Below, one piece after another: positions 26,612-34,403 of a stretch of DNA of 54,298 nt; the stretch's first letter is position 1; every line of letters begins with the position of its first letter. The position numbers and the translations under genes were made by a program. The DNA is taken from positions 1 through 54,298 of the forward strand of contig JAMPEW010000018.1 in the NCBI GenBank assembly GCA_023664775.1, written 5' to 3'. The stretch is from Clostridium sp. GTDB lineage: Bacteria > Bacillota > Clostridia > Lachnospirales > Lachnospiraceae. The notes beneath the pieces were generated by a model that saw only the letters and a program-made list of their open reading frames with translations, did not search any database and was not told the origin of the DNA.

Positions 26612-29479
26612 ATGTTTAGAATGATAAGGCAAAAAATGAAAAATAAGCGTTGGCTTACCGCATGCCTTACACTTGGCATGACATTCCTTGTGGCGATTTT
26701 TGCGTGTCAGCCGATGTTTCGGCAGGGCGCATTAAATATGCTGCTGCGTTCCGGCTTTTATCAGCATACCATAAGTGAGAATAAATATCCTGCGGTGATA
26801 GGACGCGGGGGCACCCATGGAGGTGGGGCAGGAGAGCTTGAGGCTGTTTTAAATGAAATAGACGAATATGACAGGACGTGGTTTAAATATTTGAAGGACA
26901 TAGAGGCACTGGAAATTCAGACGAGAGTTACGCTTACTAAGATGTCGGCGTCAGGATATTACGGAAGCCATGCAAATTATCTGTCATTAAGCTATATACC
27001 TGAATTTTTACAGCACATAACAATGGTTGACGGACAATCCTATGCCACTGAATTCGATACGGAGGTGTCTGCCGAGGGAAATTATGAGCCTGCCATGGAG
27101 CAGATTACGGCTGCAATGGAAGACGGCTGCTATCCTTGTCTTATTTCCCAAAAGATAATGAATGACAGAGGCTTTGTGGTGGGCGAAACGCTTATTTTTG
27201 ATAAGTGGAAGAATAAAGACGGGGAAAGCCTTAGGCTTGTGGTTTCAGGTATCTATAAGCAAAAGGATAGCTATGACAGCTTTTGGTACATAGAGCCTGA
27301 TGAATTTAAAAATGAGGTGTTTATTTCAAGGGAGGCAATGAATGCCATTTTGGAAGAATATTCCTGCGAGAGTGTAAGCTACAGCCACTATGTCATGCTT
27401 GACTACGAGGATATAACGAGTAAAAATGTTGAAGACGTTATGTATTATATTGAACAATTTGCTTTGCAGGACACGGACTTTGTTGTTACATTTATGCCAC
27501 TTCTTGAAGATTACATGGCTGACAAGCAGACAATCGGAACCTTGCTTTGGGTATTGCAGCTCCCTATACTTGGCATGGTGCTTGCGTTTATATACATGGT
27601 TTCATCACAGATAGCGGAAAGTGAGAAAAATGAGATAGCCATGCAGAGAAGCAGGGGACTTAGCAGATTACAGATTATTGTTGAGTACATGGCGCAATGT
27701 GGGATTCTTGCATTGTACGGATTTGTATTTGGATTGCCCCTTGGCTACGGGCTTTGTAAGCTATGCGCAAGGACAACGGATTTCCTGACCTTTGACGGTG
27801 ACGGCGCTTATCTATATGGCTTTACGTTGAAGATGCTTGCCTATGGAGTACTTGCGGTTGTTTTGGGTACCATTGTCATCATTCTTCCACTTGTGTCATA
27901 CTCAAAAATAACGATAGTTGAGCATAAAAATATGAATGCTGTAAGGAAAAACCCATTGTGGGAGCGCTTTTTCATGGATCTTATTTTACTTGGTACGTCG
28001 CTGTATCTGTTACGGAATTTTAATATACAGAAGGATAAAATCAGGCTTGACGTTATGTCGGGAAATAAAATGGATCCGCTTATATTTCTGGATTCCACGC
28101 TTTTTATCATAGGATTTGGATTGCTTGCACTAAGGCTTTCCCATTATCTTGTAAGGCTTGTATACCGGATTGGGAAAAATAAATGGCGCCCTGCCATGTA
28201 CGCCTCCTTTTTGCAGATTACGAGAACCTTTGGAAGGCAGGGCTTTATATCAGTTTTTATGATACTGACTGTTGCTATGGGGCTGTTTAATGCAAACACG
28301 GCAAGAACGATAAACCAAAATAATGAGGACAGGCTTGTATATGGCGACGGAGCAGATGCGGTCGTGACGGAGCAGTGGGTTATGAAAACCTTTAAGGACG
28401 CAAATAATGATACAGATTATAAATATGAGGAGCCCGATTATGCAAGGTTTGAACGGCTGAAGGATAGTAGTATGGTGGCAAGTGAGACGAGGGTGCTTCG
28501 CCTTGAGGATACAGATATATCAAAGGATCGGGTAAGTAATAAAATTACGCTGATGGGAATTTACAGCAAGGAGTTTGGAGAAACGGCAAACTTTAAGGAG
28601 GAGCTTAATAAAGATGTACACTGGTATACATATCTGAATGCGCTTGCGGAAAATCCTGACGGCGTCATTATATCCTCCAATTTGGCTGAGGTATATGATT
28701 TTAAGCTTGGGGATAAGGTGTCAACTACGCGTATGGGAGATACGGATTTTTTTGCAGAGAAGCAAAGGGGCAGTATGACAGGCGTTATATGTGCCATTGT
28801 GGACGACTGGCCGGGATATGAGCGTTATTACTATGAGAACGGCGAGGAGAAGGAACGGTATTTGATGGTTGCAAACTATCCAAAGGTTGTAAATGCATAT
28901 CAGATTGCACCGTATGAGGTTTGGGTAAAGCTGAATGGTGATGCAGGTATGGAGGAATTTGAAGCGCTCCTCGACGAAAACGAAATTGTGCCTAAGAATG
29001 TAATGCTGCTGCAAAAGGATATTTCAGATATGAAGCAGCAGCCGATGATACAGATTACAAACGGAATGTTTACCCTTAGCTTTATTATAGCGCTTGTGCT
29101 TTGTGCAATTGGCTTTCTGATATACTGGATATCCTCCATAAGGCAGAGGGAGCTTTTGTTTGGTGTTTATCGTGCCATGGGACTTCCGGTAAAGGAATTA
29201 AATGCAATGCTTACAAATGAGCATATTTTTTCAACATTTTTATCCGTTGTAGCAGGCGGAGGTGTGGGTATGGCGGCAACACTGATGTTTGTAAGGATTT
29301 TTGGAATTGTGTATCTGCCGGAAAAACATAACCTTGATATATATATTTATTTCCAGGTGGGAGATATGCTGAAGCTGGCTGTTGTTATTGCGCTTATGAT
29401 TGTTTTATGTATGCTTATTTTAAGGAGATTGATTCGGTCATTAAATATTACGCAGGCGCTTAAGCTTGGAGAGGAGTAG
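26612..29479 (+). CDS. Large FtsX-type ABC transporter permease
   Basis: A 955-residue integral membrane protein: a helix near residues 15-35, a ~270-residue extracytoplasmic domain, a three-helix FtsX block (about 310-430), further helices near 450-510 and 535-555, another large outer domain, and a final FtsX block (about 820-950) ending RRLIRSLNITQALKLG. The layout is that of exporters or lipoprotein/peptide-handling ABC systems with extracellular domains. The start lies two bases after the preceding stop codon, behind AAGGAGG. Works with the two ATPases that follow. Confidence 0.92.
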   Translation: MFRMIRQKMKNKRWLTACLTLGMTFLVAIFACQPMFRQGALNMLLRSGFYQHTISENKYPAVIGRGGTHGGGAGELEAVLNEIDEYDRTWFKYLKDIEALEIQTRVTLTKMSASGYYGSHANYLSLSYIPEFLQHITMVDGQSYATEFDTEVSAEGNYEPAMEQITAAMEDGCYPCLISQKIMNDRGFVVGETLIFDKWKNKDGESLRLVVSGIYKQKDSYDSFWYIEPDEFKNEVFISREAMNAILEEYSCESVSYSHYVMLDYEDITSKNVEDVMYYIEQFALQDTDFVVTFMPLLEDYMADKQTIGTLLWVLQLPILGMVLAFIYMVSSQIAESEKNEIAMQRSRGLSRLQIIVEYMAQCGILALYGFVFGLPLGYGLCKLCARTTDFLTFDGDGAYLYGFTLKMLAYGVLAVVLGTIVIILPLVSYSKITIVEHKNMNAVRKNPLWERFFMDLILLGTSLYLLRNFNIQKDKIRLDVMSGNKMDPLIFLDSTLFIIGFGLLALRLSHYLVRLVYRIGKNKWRPAMYASFLQITRTFGRQGFISVFMILTVAMGLFNANTARTINQNNEDRLVYGDGADAVVTEQWVMKTFKDANNDTDYKYEEPDYARFERLKDSSMVASETRVLRLEDTDISKDRVSNKITLMGIYSKEFGETANFKEELNKDVHWYTYLNALAENPDGVIISSNLAEVYDFKLGDKVSTTRMGDTDFFAEKQRGSMTGVICAIVDDWPGYERYYYENGEEKERYLMVANYPKVVNAYQIAPYEVWVKLNGDAGMEEFEALLDENEIVPKNVMLLQKDISDMKQQPMIQITNGMFTLSFIIALVLCAIGFLIYWISSIRQRELLFGVYRAMGLPVKELNAMLTNEHIFSTFLSVVAGGGVGMAATLMFVRIFGIVYLPEKHNLDIYIYFQVGDMLKLAVVIALMIVLCMLILRRLIRSLNITQALKLGEE

Positions 29480-29488
29480 GAGGCACAT

Positions 29489-30178
29489 ATGGATAATATT
29501 ATAATTGCGGAAGATGTAAAAAAGTGCTTTCGGCTTGGAGACGGAGAAGATTTTTATGCCTTAAAGGGTGTTGACATTGATATACCGAGAGGGGCACTTA
29601 CCATACTGAAGGGTCGGTCAGGATCGGGAAAAACAACCCTGCTTAATGCATTAAGCACCCTTGATACGCCTACAGAGGGAAAAATCATTTTTGATGGAAT
29701 AGACTATGCAGAAATGTCGGAGGCTGATAAGGAGACGTTAAGGAGAAAGGATATCGGCTTTGTTTTTCAGTCTGTGGCGCTTATCCCAATTATGAACGCT
29801 TACGAAAATGTTGATTTTTCCCTACGACTTGCACAATGTGAGGAGGAACGGAGCAGCCGTATAAAAAGGGTGCTTTCCCTCGTGGGTTTGCAGGAGCGTA
29901 TGCTTCATATGCCCGGACAGATGTCAGGAGGCGAGCAGCAGAGAATTGCAATTGCACGTGCAGTTGCGCCAAAGCCAAAGGTGATATTTGCAGATGAGCC
30001 TACCGGAGCCCTTGACACGGATACGGGACTGAAATGCATGGCACTTTTTAAAAGCCTTATAGTAGATGAAGGGGTAACAATAGTCATGACAACCCACGAC
30101 CCGAACCTTATGGAGCTTGGGGATGTGATATATGAGATGGAGGATGGTGAGATTATTGACAGAAGAAGCAATATATAG
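29489..30178 (+). CDS. ABC transporter ATP-binding protein
   Basis: A 229-residue MacB/LolD-type ATPase: Walker A GRSGSGKTT, Q-loop VFQSVALIP, signature MSGGEQQR, Walker B VIFADEPTGALD and switch His (MTTHDPN). Start ATG after GGAGGCACAT, ten bases after the permease stop. It energises the FtsX permease upstream. Its 3' end overlaps the beginning of a second ATPase gene. Confidence 0.95.
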   Translation: MDNIIIAEDVKKCFRLGDGEDFYALKGVDIDIPRGALTILKGRSGSGKTTLLNALSTLDTPTEGKIIFDGIDYAEMSEADKETLRRKDIGFVFQSVALIPIMNAYENVDFSLRLAQCEEERSSRIKRVLSLVGLQERMLHMPGQMSGGEQQRIAIARAVAPKPKVIFADEPTGALDTDTGLKCMALFKSLIVDEGVTIVMTTHDPNLMELGDVIYEMEDGEIIDRRSNI

Positions 30179-31154
30179 GGAAAAGAAAGAAGCTCATAAA
30201 GAAGATGAATTTGACAAGGTGCACGAATTTGATGATGAGCAGGAAGAAAAAGATGCTTTTGAGGGCGCATTTATCAATTGTGACGGAGTTGTCAAGATAT
30301 ATAAGACTGATGACATAGAGGTTATGGCGCTTCAGGGGCTTGAGCTCACCATTAACCGCGGTGAAATTATGGCTGTAATCGGCAAAAGTGGAAGCGGAAA
30401 AAGCACACTGATGAATATAATAGGGGGACTTGAAAAGCCATCTGCGGGAAAGGTAACCGTGGGCGGGGTCAGCCTTTCGGATATGTCCAAAAAAGAGATG
30501 ATAAGATACCGCAAGAAAACCATCGGTTTTGTGTGGCAGAAAAGTGAGCGTAATCTTTTTCAGTATCTTACTGCCATTGAAAATGTGGAGGCACCCATGA
30601 ATTTTTCGGGCATGCATGCAAAGGAAAAAAGAAAAAGGGCAGAGGAGCTTTTGGAGATGGTAGGTATGTCCCACAAGGCGTCCTCCTATCCGACAGAGAT
30701 GTCAGGAGGAGAGCAACAGAGAATAGCCATTGCCACGGCACTGGCAAATGCACCAGATATACTGCTTGCAGATGAGCCTACAGGAGCAGTTGATACGAAA
30801 ACCTCAAACCAAATACAGGATTTGTTCAGACGGCTTAACAGGGAGCTTGGAATAACGATAATCATTGTTACCCACGACTTAAAGCTGGCAGGCAAGGTTG
30901 ACAGGGTTGTTATGATTTCTGATGGGAAAATAAGCACTGAAAAAATCATGAAGGATAAATACCGTGCCGAGATAGATAAATTAGGAGCGGATGGCTTTGG
31001 AGATGACAGCCATGAGGAATATTCCGTGCTTGACAAGGCGCATCGGGTACAGTTTTCTGAGGATATGCTTGAGGCAGCAGGCATAGACAGCAACAAGGTA
31101 AAAATAACGGTTGAGGACGGAAAAATTGTTGTTGTGGGAGAAAATGTAAAATAG
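30132..31154 (+). CDS. Second ABC transporter ATP-binding protein with extended ends
   Basis: A 340-residue ATPase frame: Walker A GKSGSGKST, Q-loop VWQKSERN, signature MSGGEQQR, Walker B ILLADEPTGAVD and His (VTHDLKL). Compared with the previous ATPase it has a charged N-terminal extension of about 55 residues and a ~70-residue C-terminal extension. The start is uncertain: the frame opens 47 bases inside the preceding gene, and a TTG at 30156 lies 12 bases after GGAGG. Two ATPases for one large permease suggests a heterodimeric nucleotide-binding pair, although the first could serve a different permease. Confidence 0.9.
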   Translation: MRWRMVRLLTEEAIYREKKEAHKEDEFDKVHEFDDEQEEKDAFEGAFINCDGVVKIYKTDDIEVMALQGLELTINRGEIMAVIGKSGSGKSTLMNIIGGLEKPSAGKVTVGGVSLSDMSKKEMIRYRKKTIGFVWQKSERNLFQYLTAIENVEAPMNFSGMHAKEKRKRAEELLEMVGMSHKASSYPTEMSGGEQQRIAIATALANAPDILLADEPTGAVDTKTSNQIQDLFRRLNRELGITIIIVTHDLKLAGKVDRVVMISDGKISTEKIMKDKYRAEIDKLGADGFGDDSHEEYSVLDKAHRVQFSEDMLEAAGIDSNKVKITVEDGKIVVVGENVK

Positions 31155-31260
31155 CAGACAGACAAATGGCTATGCGTTTCCACATAGCCATTTGTGTAGT
31201 AACTCCATTAGAGTTGCTAACGCTTTTAGCAGTCCACTTTTCGGTAGGACTCACCACTAA
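31155..31260 (-). ncRNA. Candidate structured small RNA (four hairpins)
   Basis: Read on the minus strand, a promoter (TTGACT at 31287-31292; TATAAT at 31262-31267 or TACTAT at 31265-31270, spacing 19 or 16) is followed by three abutting hairpins (31231-31251, 31216-31230, 31201-31215), each with a five-base stem, then the 13-bp hairpin at 31162-31195. No open frame of note covers it. The first three stems follow one another without gaps, which is unlike random sequence. It could instead be a degenerate mobile element. Confidence 0.4.
31162..31195. terminator. Strong hairpin after the ABC operon
   Basis: A perfect 13-bp inverted repeat, ACAAATGGCTATG against CATAGCCATTTGT, with an 8-base loop. 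It has no T run on either side, so it may block read-through only partly; it also forms the 3' stem of the candidate minus-strand RNA. Confidence 0.5.
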
Positions 31261-31333
31261 TATTATAGTACCATATTCTCAGATTTAGTCAATGAATTTC
31301 TTTAAATTACCATTATGTTCTGCTTTGAATATT

Positions 31334-31582
31334 TTATTTTTCTTTATGCGCCGTGATAATCGTGTGGCTATGCGCATTTACTGTTATAATATAGTTATCT
31401 GCATTTACATACCAATTTTTTCCATTTCGTGTAACCAAAGCATCAGCAGAACGTATTTTAGCTTTGCACCATTCAACTGCATCATCTGTGTCTAAAGATA
31501 GATTTCCTTTTATGCGTTCAATGCCTAGTTTGGTTGTGTGCAATTTATCCAAATTCTTTAGTAAATCATTGTCTGTATTCAT
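31334..31582 (-). CDS. DUF3781 family protein
   Basis: An 82-residue protein if translated from the ATG that gives MNTDNDLLKNLDK; the frame extends ten codons upstream to another ATG, but neither start has a strong ribosome site. The pattern KLHTTKLGIERIKGNLSLD, DAVEWCKAKI and GKNWYVNADNYIITVNA is that of DUF3781, small Firmicutes proteins of unknown function. Isolated gene with no obvious operon partner. Confidence 0.8.
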   Translation of the reverse strand: MNTDNDLLKNLDKLHTTKLGIERIKGNLSLDTDDAVEWCKAKIRSADALVTRNGKNWYVNADNYIITVNAHSHTIITAHKEK

Positions 31583-31630
31583 TTTATAACACTTTCTGCA
31601 AAATGCTTTCATACTTTTTTGTTGCTTCGT

Positions 31631-31678
31631 ATACGATTAATCAAAGAATAAGTGCTTCAATGCATTCTTTAATCGTAT
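31631..31678. repeat. Inverted repeat between DUF3781 and the sigma factor
   Basis: Arms ATACGATTA...AAAGAAT (31631-31649, with a three-base insertion) and ATTCTTTAATCGTAT (31664-31678). It lies upstream of the minus-strand DUF3781 gene within a 310-base non-coding stretch; no other feature is seen there apart from the sigma-factor ribosome site. Possible operator or terminator. Confidence 0.4.
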
Positions 31679-31925
31679 TATGTTGCGTATCGTAGATTTT
31701 ATCTTACCATAATTTCTGTCAGCGTTCCATAGTAGTTTTGATAAACCAAATATGGACAAGAATATTTTTTTATCAATGTTTGTAATGACGGAAGTAAAAG
31801 GATAAAATGAAAGTAATGAATGGCAAAAGTTATATTTTCTACAAATTTTTTTAAAAAGCCAACCAATTTGAAAAAATAAGCCTCTATATATATGGGACGA
31901 TATGATAGGGCTAAGGAGGAAAAAA

Positions 31926-33803
31926 ATGGATGAAAACCAAATCAGACAACTGGTCGAGGAAGTAAAACAGGGCAATCAGCAGTCATTTGAAGCATTGTAC
32001 ATGGTAAGCTGCAGAGCCGTGTATTTTATCTGTGTCAGCTTGCTCGGCAATGAGGAGGATGCAAAGGATGTTGTGCAGGAGGTATATGCAACTGCATATG
32101 AAAAACTCTGGCAACTGAATGATGGCGGGAAATTTGTTCCGTGGATTAACCATATTGCAGTGAATAAATGCAAGAAGATATTAATGAAAAAGACGCCATC
32201 CTTTGTAGACGTGGAGGACATGGATAGCCAGCTGGCAGAGGAAAACGAGAACTTTCTTCCAGAGGAATACATTACACAAAAGGAAAAAAGAAAGCTTGTT
32301 ATGGACATTATGAGAACGTCCCTCACGGATATCCAATACCAAACGGTAATCCTTTATTATTTTAACGGTCTTACTGTTGATGAGGTAGCAGATATTATGG
32401 AGTGTCCGCCAGGAACGGTAAAATACAGGCTGAGTGTTGCACGTGCAAAAATTAGGGACGGTGTACAGGCATACGAGAACAAAAACAACGATAAGCTTTA
32501 CTCTGTTGTAGGAGTGCCGCTGCTTATGCGTCTTTTGTACGAGGAAGTAAATTCCATGATAATACCTGATATGCTGCCACAGATTATGGGGCAAATCCTG
32601 ACAAGCTTTGCAGGAGGAACGATGTCGGCATATGCGACAGGTGATGTAATGGGAAATGTAACTGGAGCAGTTGCAGAAAATGGAGTGGGAAACGCCGTTG
32701 GAACAGTTGCAGAAAATGGAGTGGGAAATGCCGTTGGAGTAATTGCAGAAAATGGAGTGGGAAACGCCGTTGGAGCAATTGCAGAAAATGGAGCGGGAAA
32801 CGCAGTCGGAATGATTGCAGGAAATACAGGAAAAGGAGTTGCAGGAGGAATGATGAAGGCAGGAGTTGCATTAAAGGTTAAAATAGCCATTGGAGCTGTG
32901 GTTGCGGCTGTGGTGGGAGTTGGCATATTTGCGTTGGTGAAAAACAACAAATCAAATGAGACTGTGGACAGCGGGGTAACGGCGGAAATGGAAGAACAGC
33001 TTGTTGATACAAAAATAACAGATACAGAGGAGGAAAATGATACTACGCAGGCTGTGGCAGAATTTTCAGGAAACTGGGAAGAAGAGGAGGAATATGGCTA
33101 TCCGCCATTTTGGTTAAAGTATGCTGATTTAGGTTCATATGAGGAAAAGGATTTCGGAAGCTTAATGTTTTGGGATAAGTTTGTGTTTGGAGCAAGCTTA
33201 GAGGATATGATGAAGTCTTATAATTATTATAGCTGTAATACATTTTTAGGTCATTCAATAGATACAGATTCGTTTGATGAGCTGGTAAGTTATACAGACG
33301 AGCTGGTGTCGCCAAAACATTACTGGAGCATATGGCTGTACGAGGCTGAGGATGTCCATGACAAATGCATGCATATCTATGTATATAACATGACAGGTGA
33401 AGAACTTACATTAAAGGAGTGTATAGAAAATAATCAATTTGTCGATCAAACTATAGGTGGCGTAGGATATGGGGCATTTATGGAATATGATGAAGATAAC
33501 CTCAGGGAAGACCTGACACAGCTTATGGAACTATTAGGAAAGCCGACAAAAGTATATGCCATGATCAATGCAACAGGTTATACAGACAGAGAGGGTGAGG
33601 AGGAATTCGCCGATACAGTGCAAATGGGAGGCGGAAGCATATCGTACGGACTGTTTTATGATAGGGGAGATTATGTTTTGGAGCTTATTGTTATGGAAAT
33701 GAGGATGGGGTCATATAGCGGGCATGTACAGATACGGTATGGAACAAAGGAGGCATATGATTATAGTGAGAATACAGACTACCCTTTGTATGAATTTGAG
33801 TAA
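31926..33803 (+). CDS. ECF-type sigma factor fused to a membrane-anchored extracytoplasmic domain
   Basis: A 625-residue protein starting at ATG 31926 after AAGGAGGAAAAA. Residues ~1-85 are sigma region 2 (CVSLLGNEEDAKDVVQEVY, WQLNDGGKFVPWINHIAVN) and ~125-180 sigma region 4 (YQTVILYYFNGLTVDEVADI, GTVKYRLSVARAKI). After ~65 linker residues come four perfect-length 12-residue repeats (249-296), one hydrophobic helix (about 317-341), and a ~280-residue acidic outer domain. A sigma factor carrying its own membrane helix and outer domain may be held inactive at the membrane and released by proteolysis. No anti-sigma gene is adjacent. Confidence 0.88.
   Translation: MDENQIRQLVEEVKQGNQQSFEALYMVSCRAVYFICVSLLGNEEDAKDVVQEVYATAYEKLWQLNDGGKFVPWINHIAVNKCKKILMKKTPSFVDVEDMDSQLAEENENFLPEEYITQKEKRKLVMDIMRTSLTDIQYQTVILYYFNGLTVDEVADIMECPPGTVKYRLSVARAKIRDGVQAYENKNNDKLYSVVGVPLLMRLLYEEVNSMIIPDMLPQIMGQILTSFAGGTMSAYATGDVMGNVTGAVAENGVGNAVGTVAENGVGNAVGVIAENGVGNAVGAIAENGAGNAVGMIAGNTGKGVAGGMMKAGVALKVKIAIGAVVAAVVGVGIFALVKNNKSNETVDSGVTAEMEEQLVDTKITDTEEENDTTQAVAEFSGNWEEEEEYGYPPFWLKYADLGSYEEKDFGSLMFWDKFVFGASLEDMMKSYNYYSCNTFLGHSIDTDSFDELVSYTDELVSPKHYWSIWLYEAEDVHDKCMHIYVYNMTGEELTLKECIENNQFVDQTIGGVGYGAFMEYDEDNLREDLTQLMELLGKPTKVYAMINATGYTDREGEEEFADTVQMGGGSISYGLFYDRGDYVLELIVMEMRMGSYSGHVQIRYGTKEAYDYSENTDYPLYEFE
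32670..32813 (+). repeat. Four 36-bp tandem repeats inside the sigma-factor gene
   Basis: Copies at 32670, 32706, 32742 and 32778 encode V/I-A-E-N-G-V-G-N-A-V-G-x. DNA copies are nearly identical, suggesting recent expansion and likely copy-number variation between strains. The repeats lie in the linker just before the membrane helix. Confidence 0.9.
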
Positions 33804-33866
33804 AATAGGATATGCCCATCCTCGTTTGTTAAGGCTTGTCTGAGGTCTAGGGTTATGAAATTATAT

Positions 33867-33894
33867 GGGGCAATTGTGATTGGGCGATTGCCCC
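33867..33894. terminator. Hairpin after the sigma-factor gene
   Basis: GGGGCAAT (33867-33874) pairs perfectly with ATTGCCCC (33887-33894). No T run follows, so terminator function is uncertain. It precedes the toxin promoter. Confidence 0.4.
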
Positions 33895-33931
33895 ACTTAC
33901 ATATTATAAACGCAATTTGTATCATTAATGA

Positions 33932-33960
33932 TTGCTTTTACGCTTACCCTATGATAGAAT
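33932..33960 (+). promoter_or_regulatory. Promoter of the holin-like toxin mRNA
   Basis: TTGCTT (33932-33937) and TAGAAT (33955-33960) with a 17-base spacer. The mRNA should start near 33967 with a ~60-base leader that includes an ATTCTA/TAGAAT stem close to the ribosome site. Confidence 0.65.
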
Positions 33961-34028
33961 ACATCACAAGGGCAACCGTGTTGCAGGGTGGGCTGACCTC
34001 TATTCTACATAGAATGGGGGTGATGCTT

Positions 34029-34136
34029 ATGAACAGAAAAAAGAAGAATAAGAAATTATTTGACTTCAAAGACCTTATGGCTTTTGGTTCGTTCATATTA
34101 GCATTGCTGACATTCATTTACCTGATTTGTCAATAA
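34029..34136 (+). CDS. Holin-like toxin of a type I toxin-antitoxin system
   Basis: A 35-residue peptide, MNRKKKNKKLFDF, then one hydrophobic helix (MAFGSFILALLTFIYLI) ending in Cys-Gln. The last ATG is chosen because GGGGGTG lies six bases before it; the ORF in-frame upstream has no such site. The pattern matches the putative holin-like toxin family (TxpA/Hol_Tox-like), whose peptides insert in the membrane and are silenced by an antisense RNA reading from the other side. The antisense RNA and a shared terminator are visible just downstream. Confidence 0.82.
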   Translation: MNRKKKNKKLFDFKDLMAFGSFILALLTFIYLICQ

Positions 34137-34149
34137 TGCATTAAGGCAT

Positions 34150-34241
34150 AGAAATACCACCCCAAAACTTTGACCGGTAGCGGAGTGGTTTTCTATTCTA
34201 AAAAACTGGTCAACCCACCTTGTGGGCGATTGTTCCTTTAC
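34150..34241 (-). ncRNA. Antisense RNA antitoxin (predicted)
   Basis: Minus-strand promoter TTGTAA (34271-34276) and TATAGT (34248-34253) with a 17-base spacer gives a start near 34241. The RNA contains a CCCAC / GTGGG hairpin and ends at the shared terminator, overlapping the 3' end of the toxin mRNA by about 40 bases. Not shown experimentally. Confidence 0.6.
34156..34189. terminator. Shared bidirectional terminator of toxin mRNA and antisense RNA
   Basis: ACCAC (34156-34160) pairs with GTGGT (34185-34189), with two further pairs after one mismatch. T-rich sequence follows on the plus strand (TTTTCTATT) and a shorter one on the minus strand, so transcripts would overlap at their 3' ends, as in TxpA/RatA-type pairs. 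Confidence 0.6.
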
Positions 34242-34289
34242 GTTTTTACTATACCATATCTTTGCTGCTTTTACAAGAACAACTTATCG

Positions 34290-34403
34290 CTATTCTACAA
34301 ATATAAAAGCAAATAGCAAAACCTCTATTCTACAAATATAAAAGCAAATAGCAAATTCTCTGTGCAACAAATATCAAAAGCAAATAGTAAAACATCTATT
34401 ATA
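34290..34403 (-). repeat. 35-bp direct repeats carrying extra antisense promoters
   Basis: Two near-identical copies start at 34290 and 34325, and a third, degenerate copy follows at about 34358 with a fourth trace after it. On the minus strand each intact copy contains TTTGCT, 17 bases, TAGAAT (34315-34320 with 34292-34297; 34350-34355 with 34327-34332), that is a complete promoter pointing at the antitoxin RNA. The repeat therefore looks like a duplicated promoter unit rather than an iteron. Confidence 0.6.

Noticed and set aside
32498-32950. Minus-strand Pro/Ala/Thr-rich repeat protein
   Set aside because: Mirror of the 36-bp repeats in the sigma-factor gene; no start signals.
34290-34403. 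CRISPR array or plasmid iterons
   Set aside because: Repeats are adjoining with no unique spacers, and no Cas or replication protein is nearby; promoter duplication explains them better.
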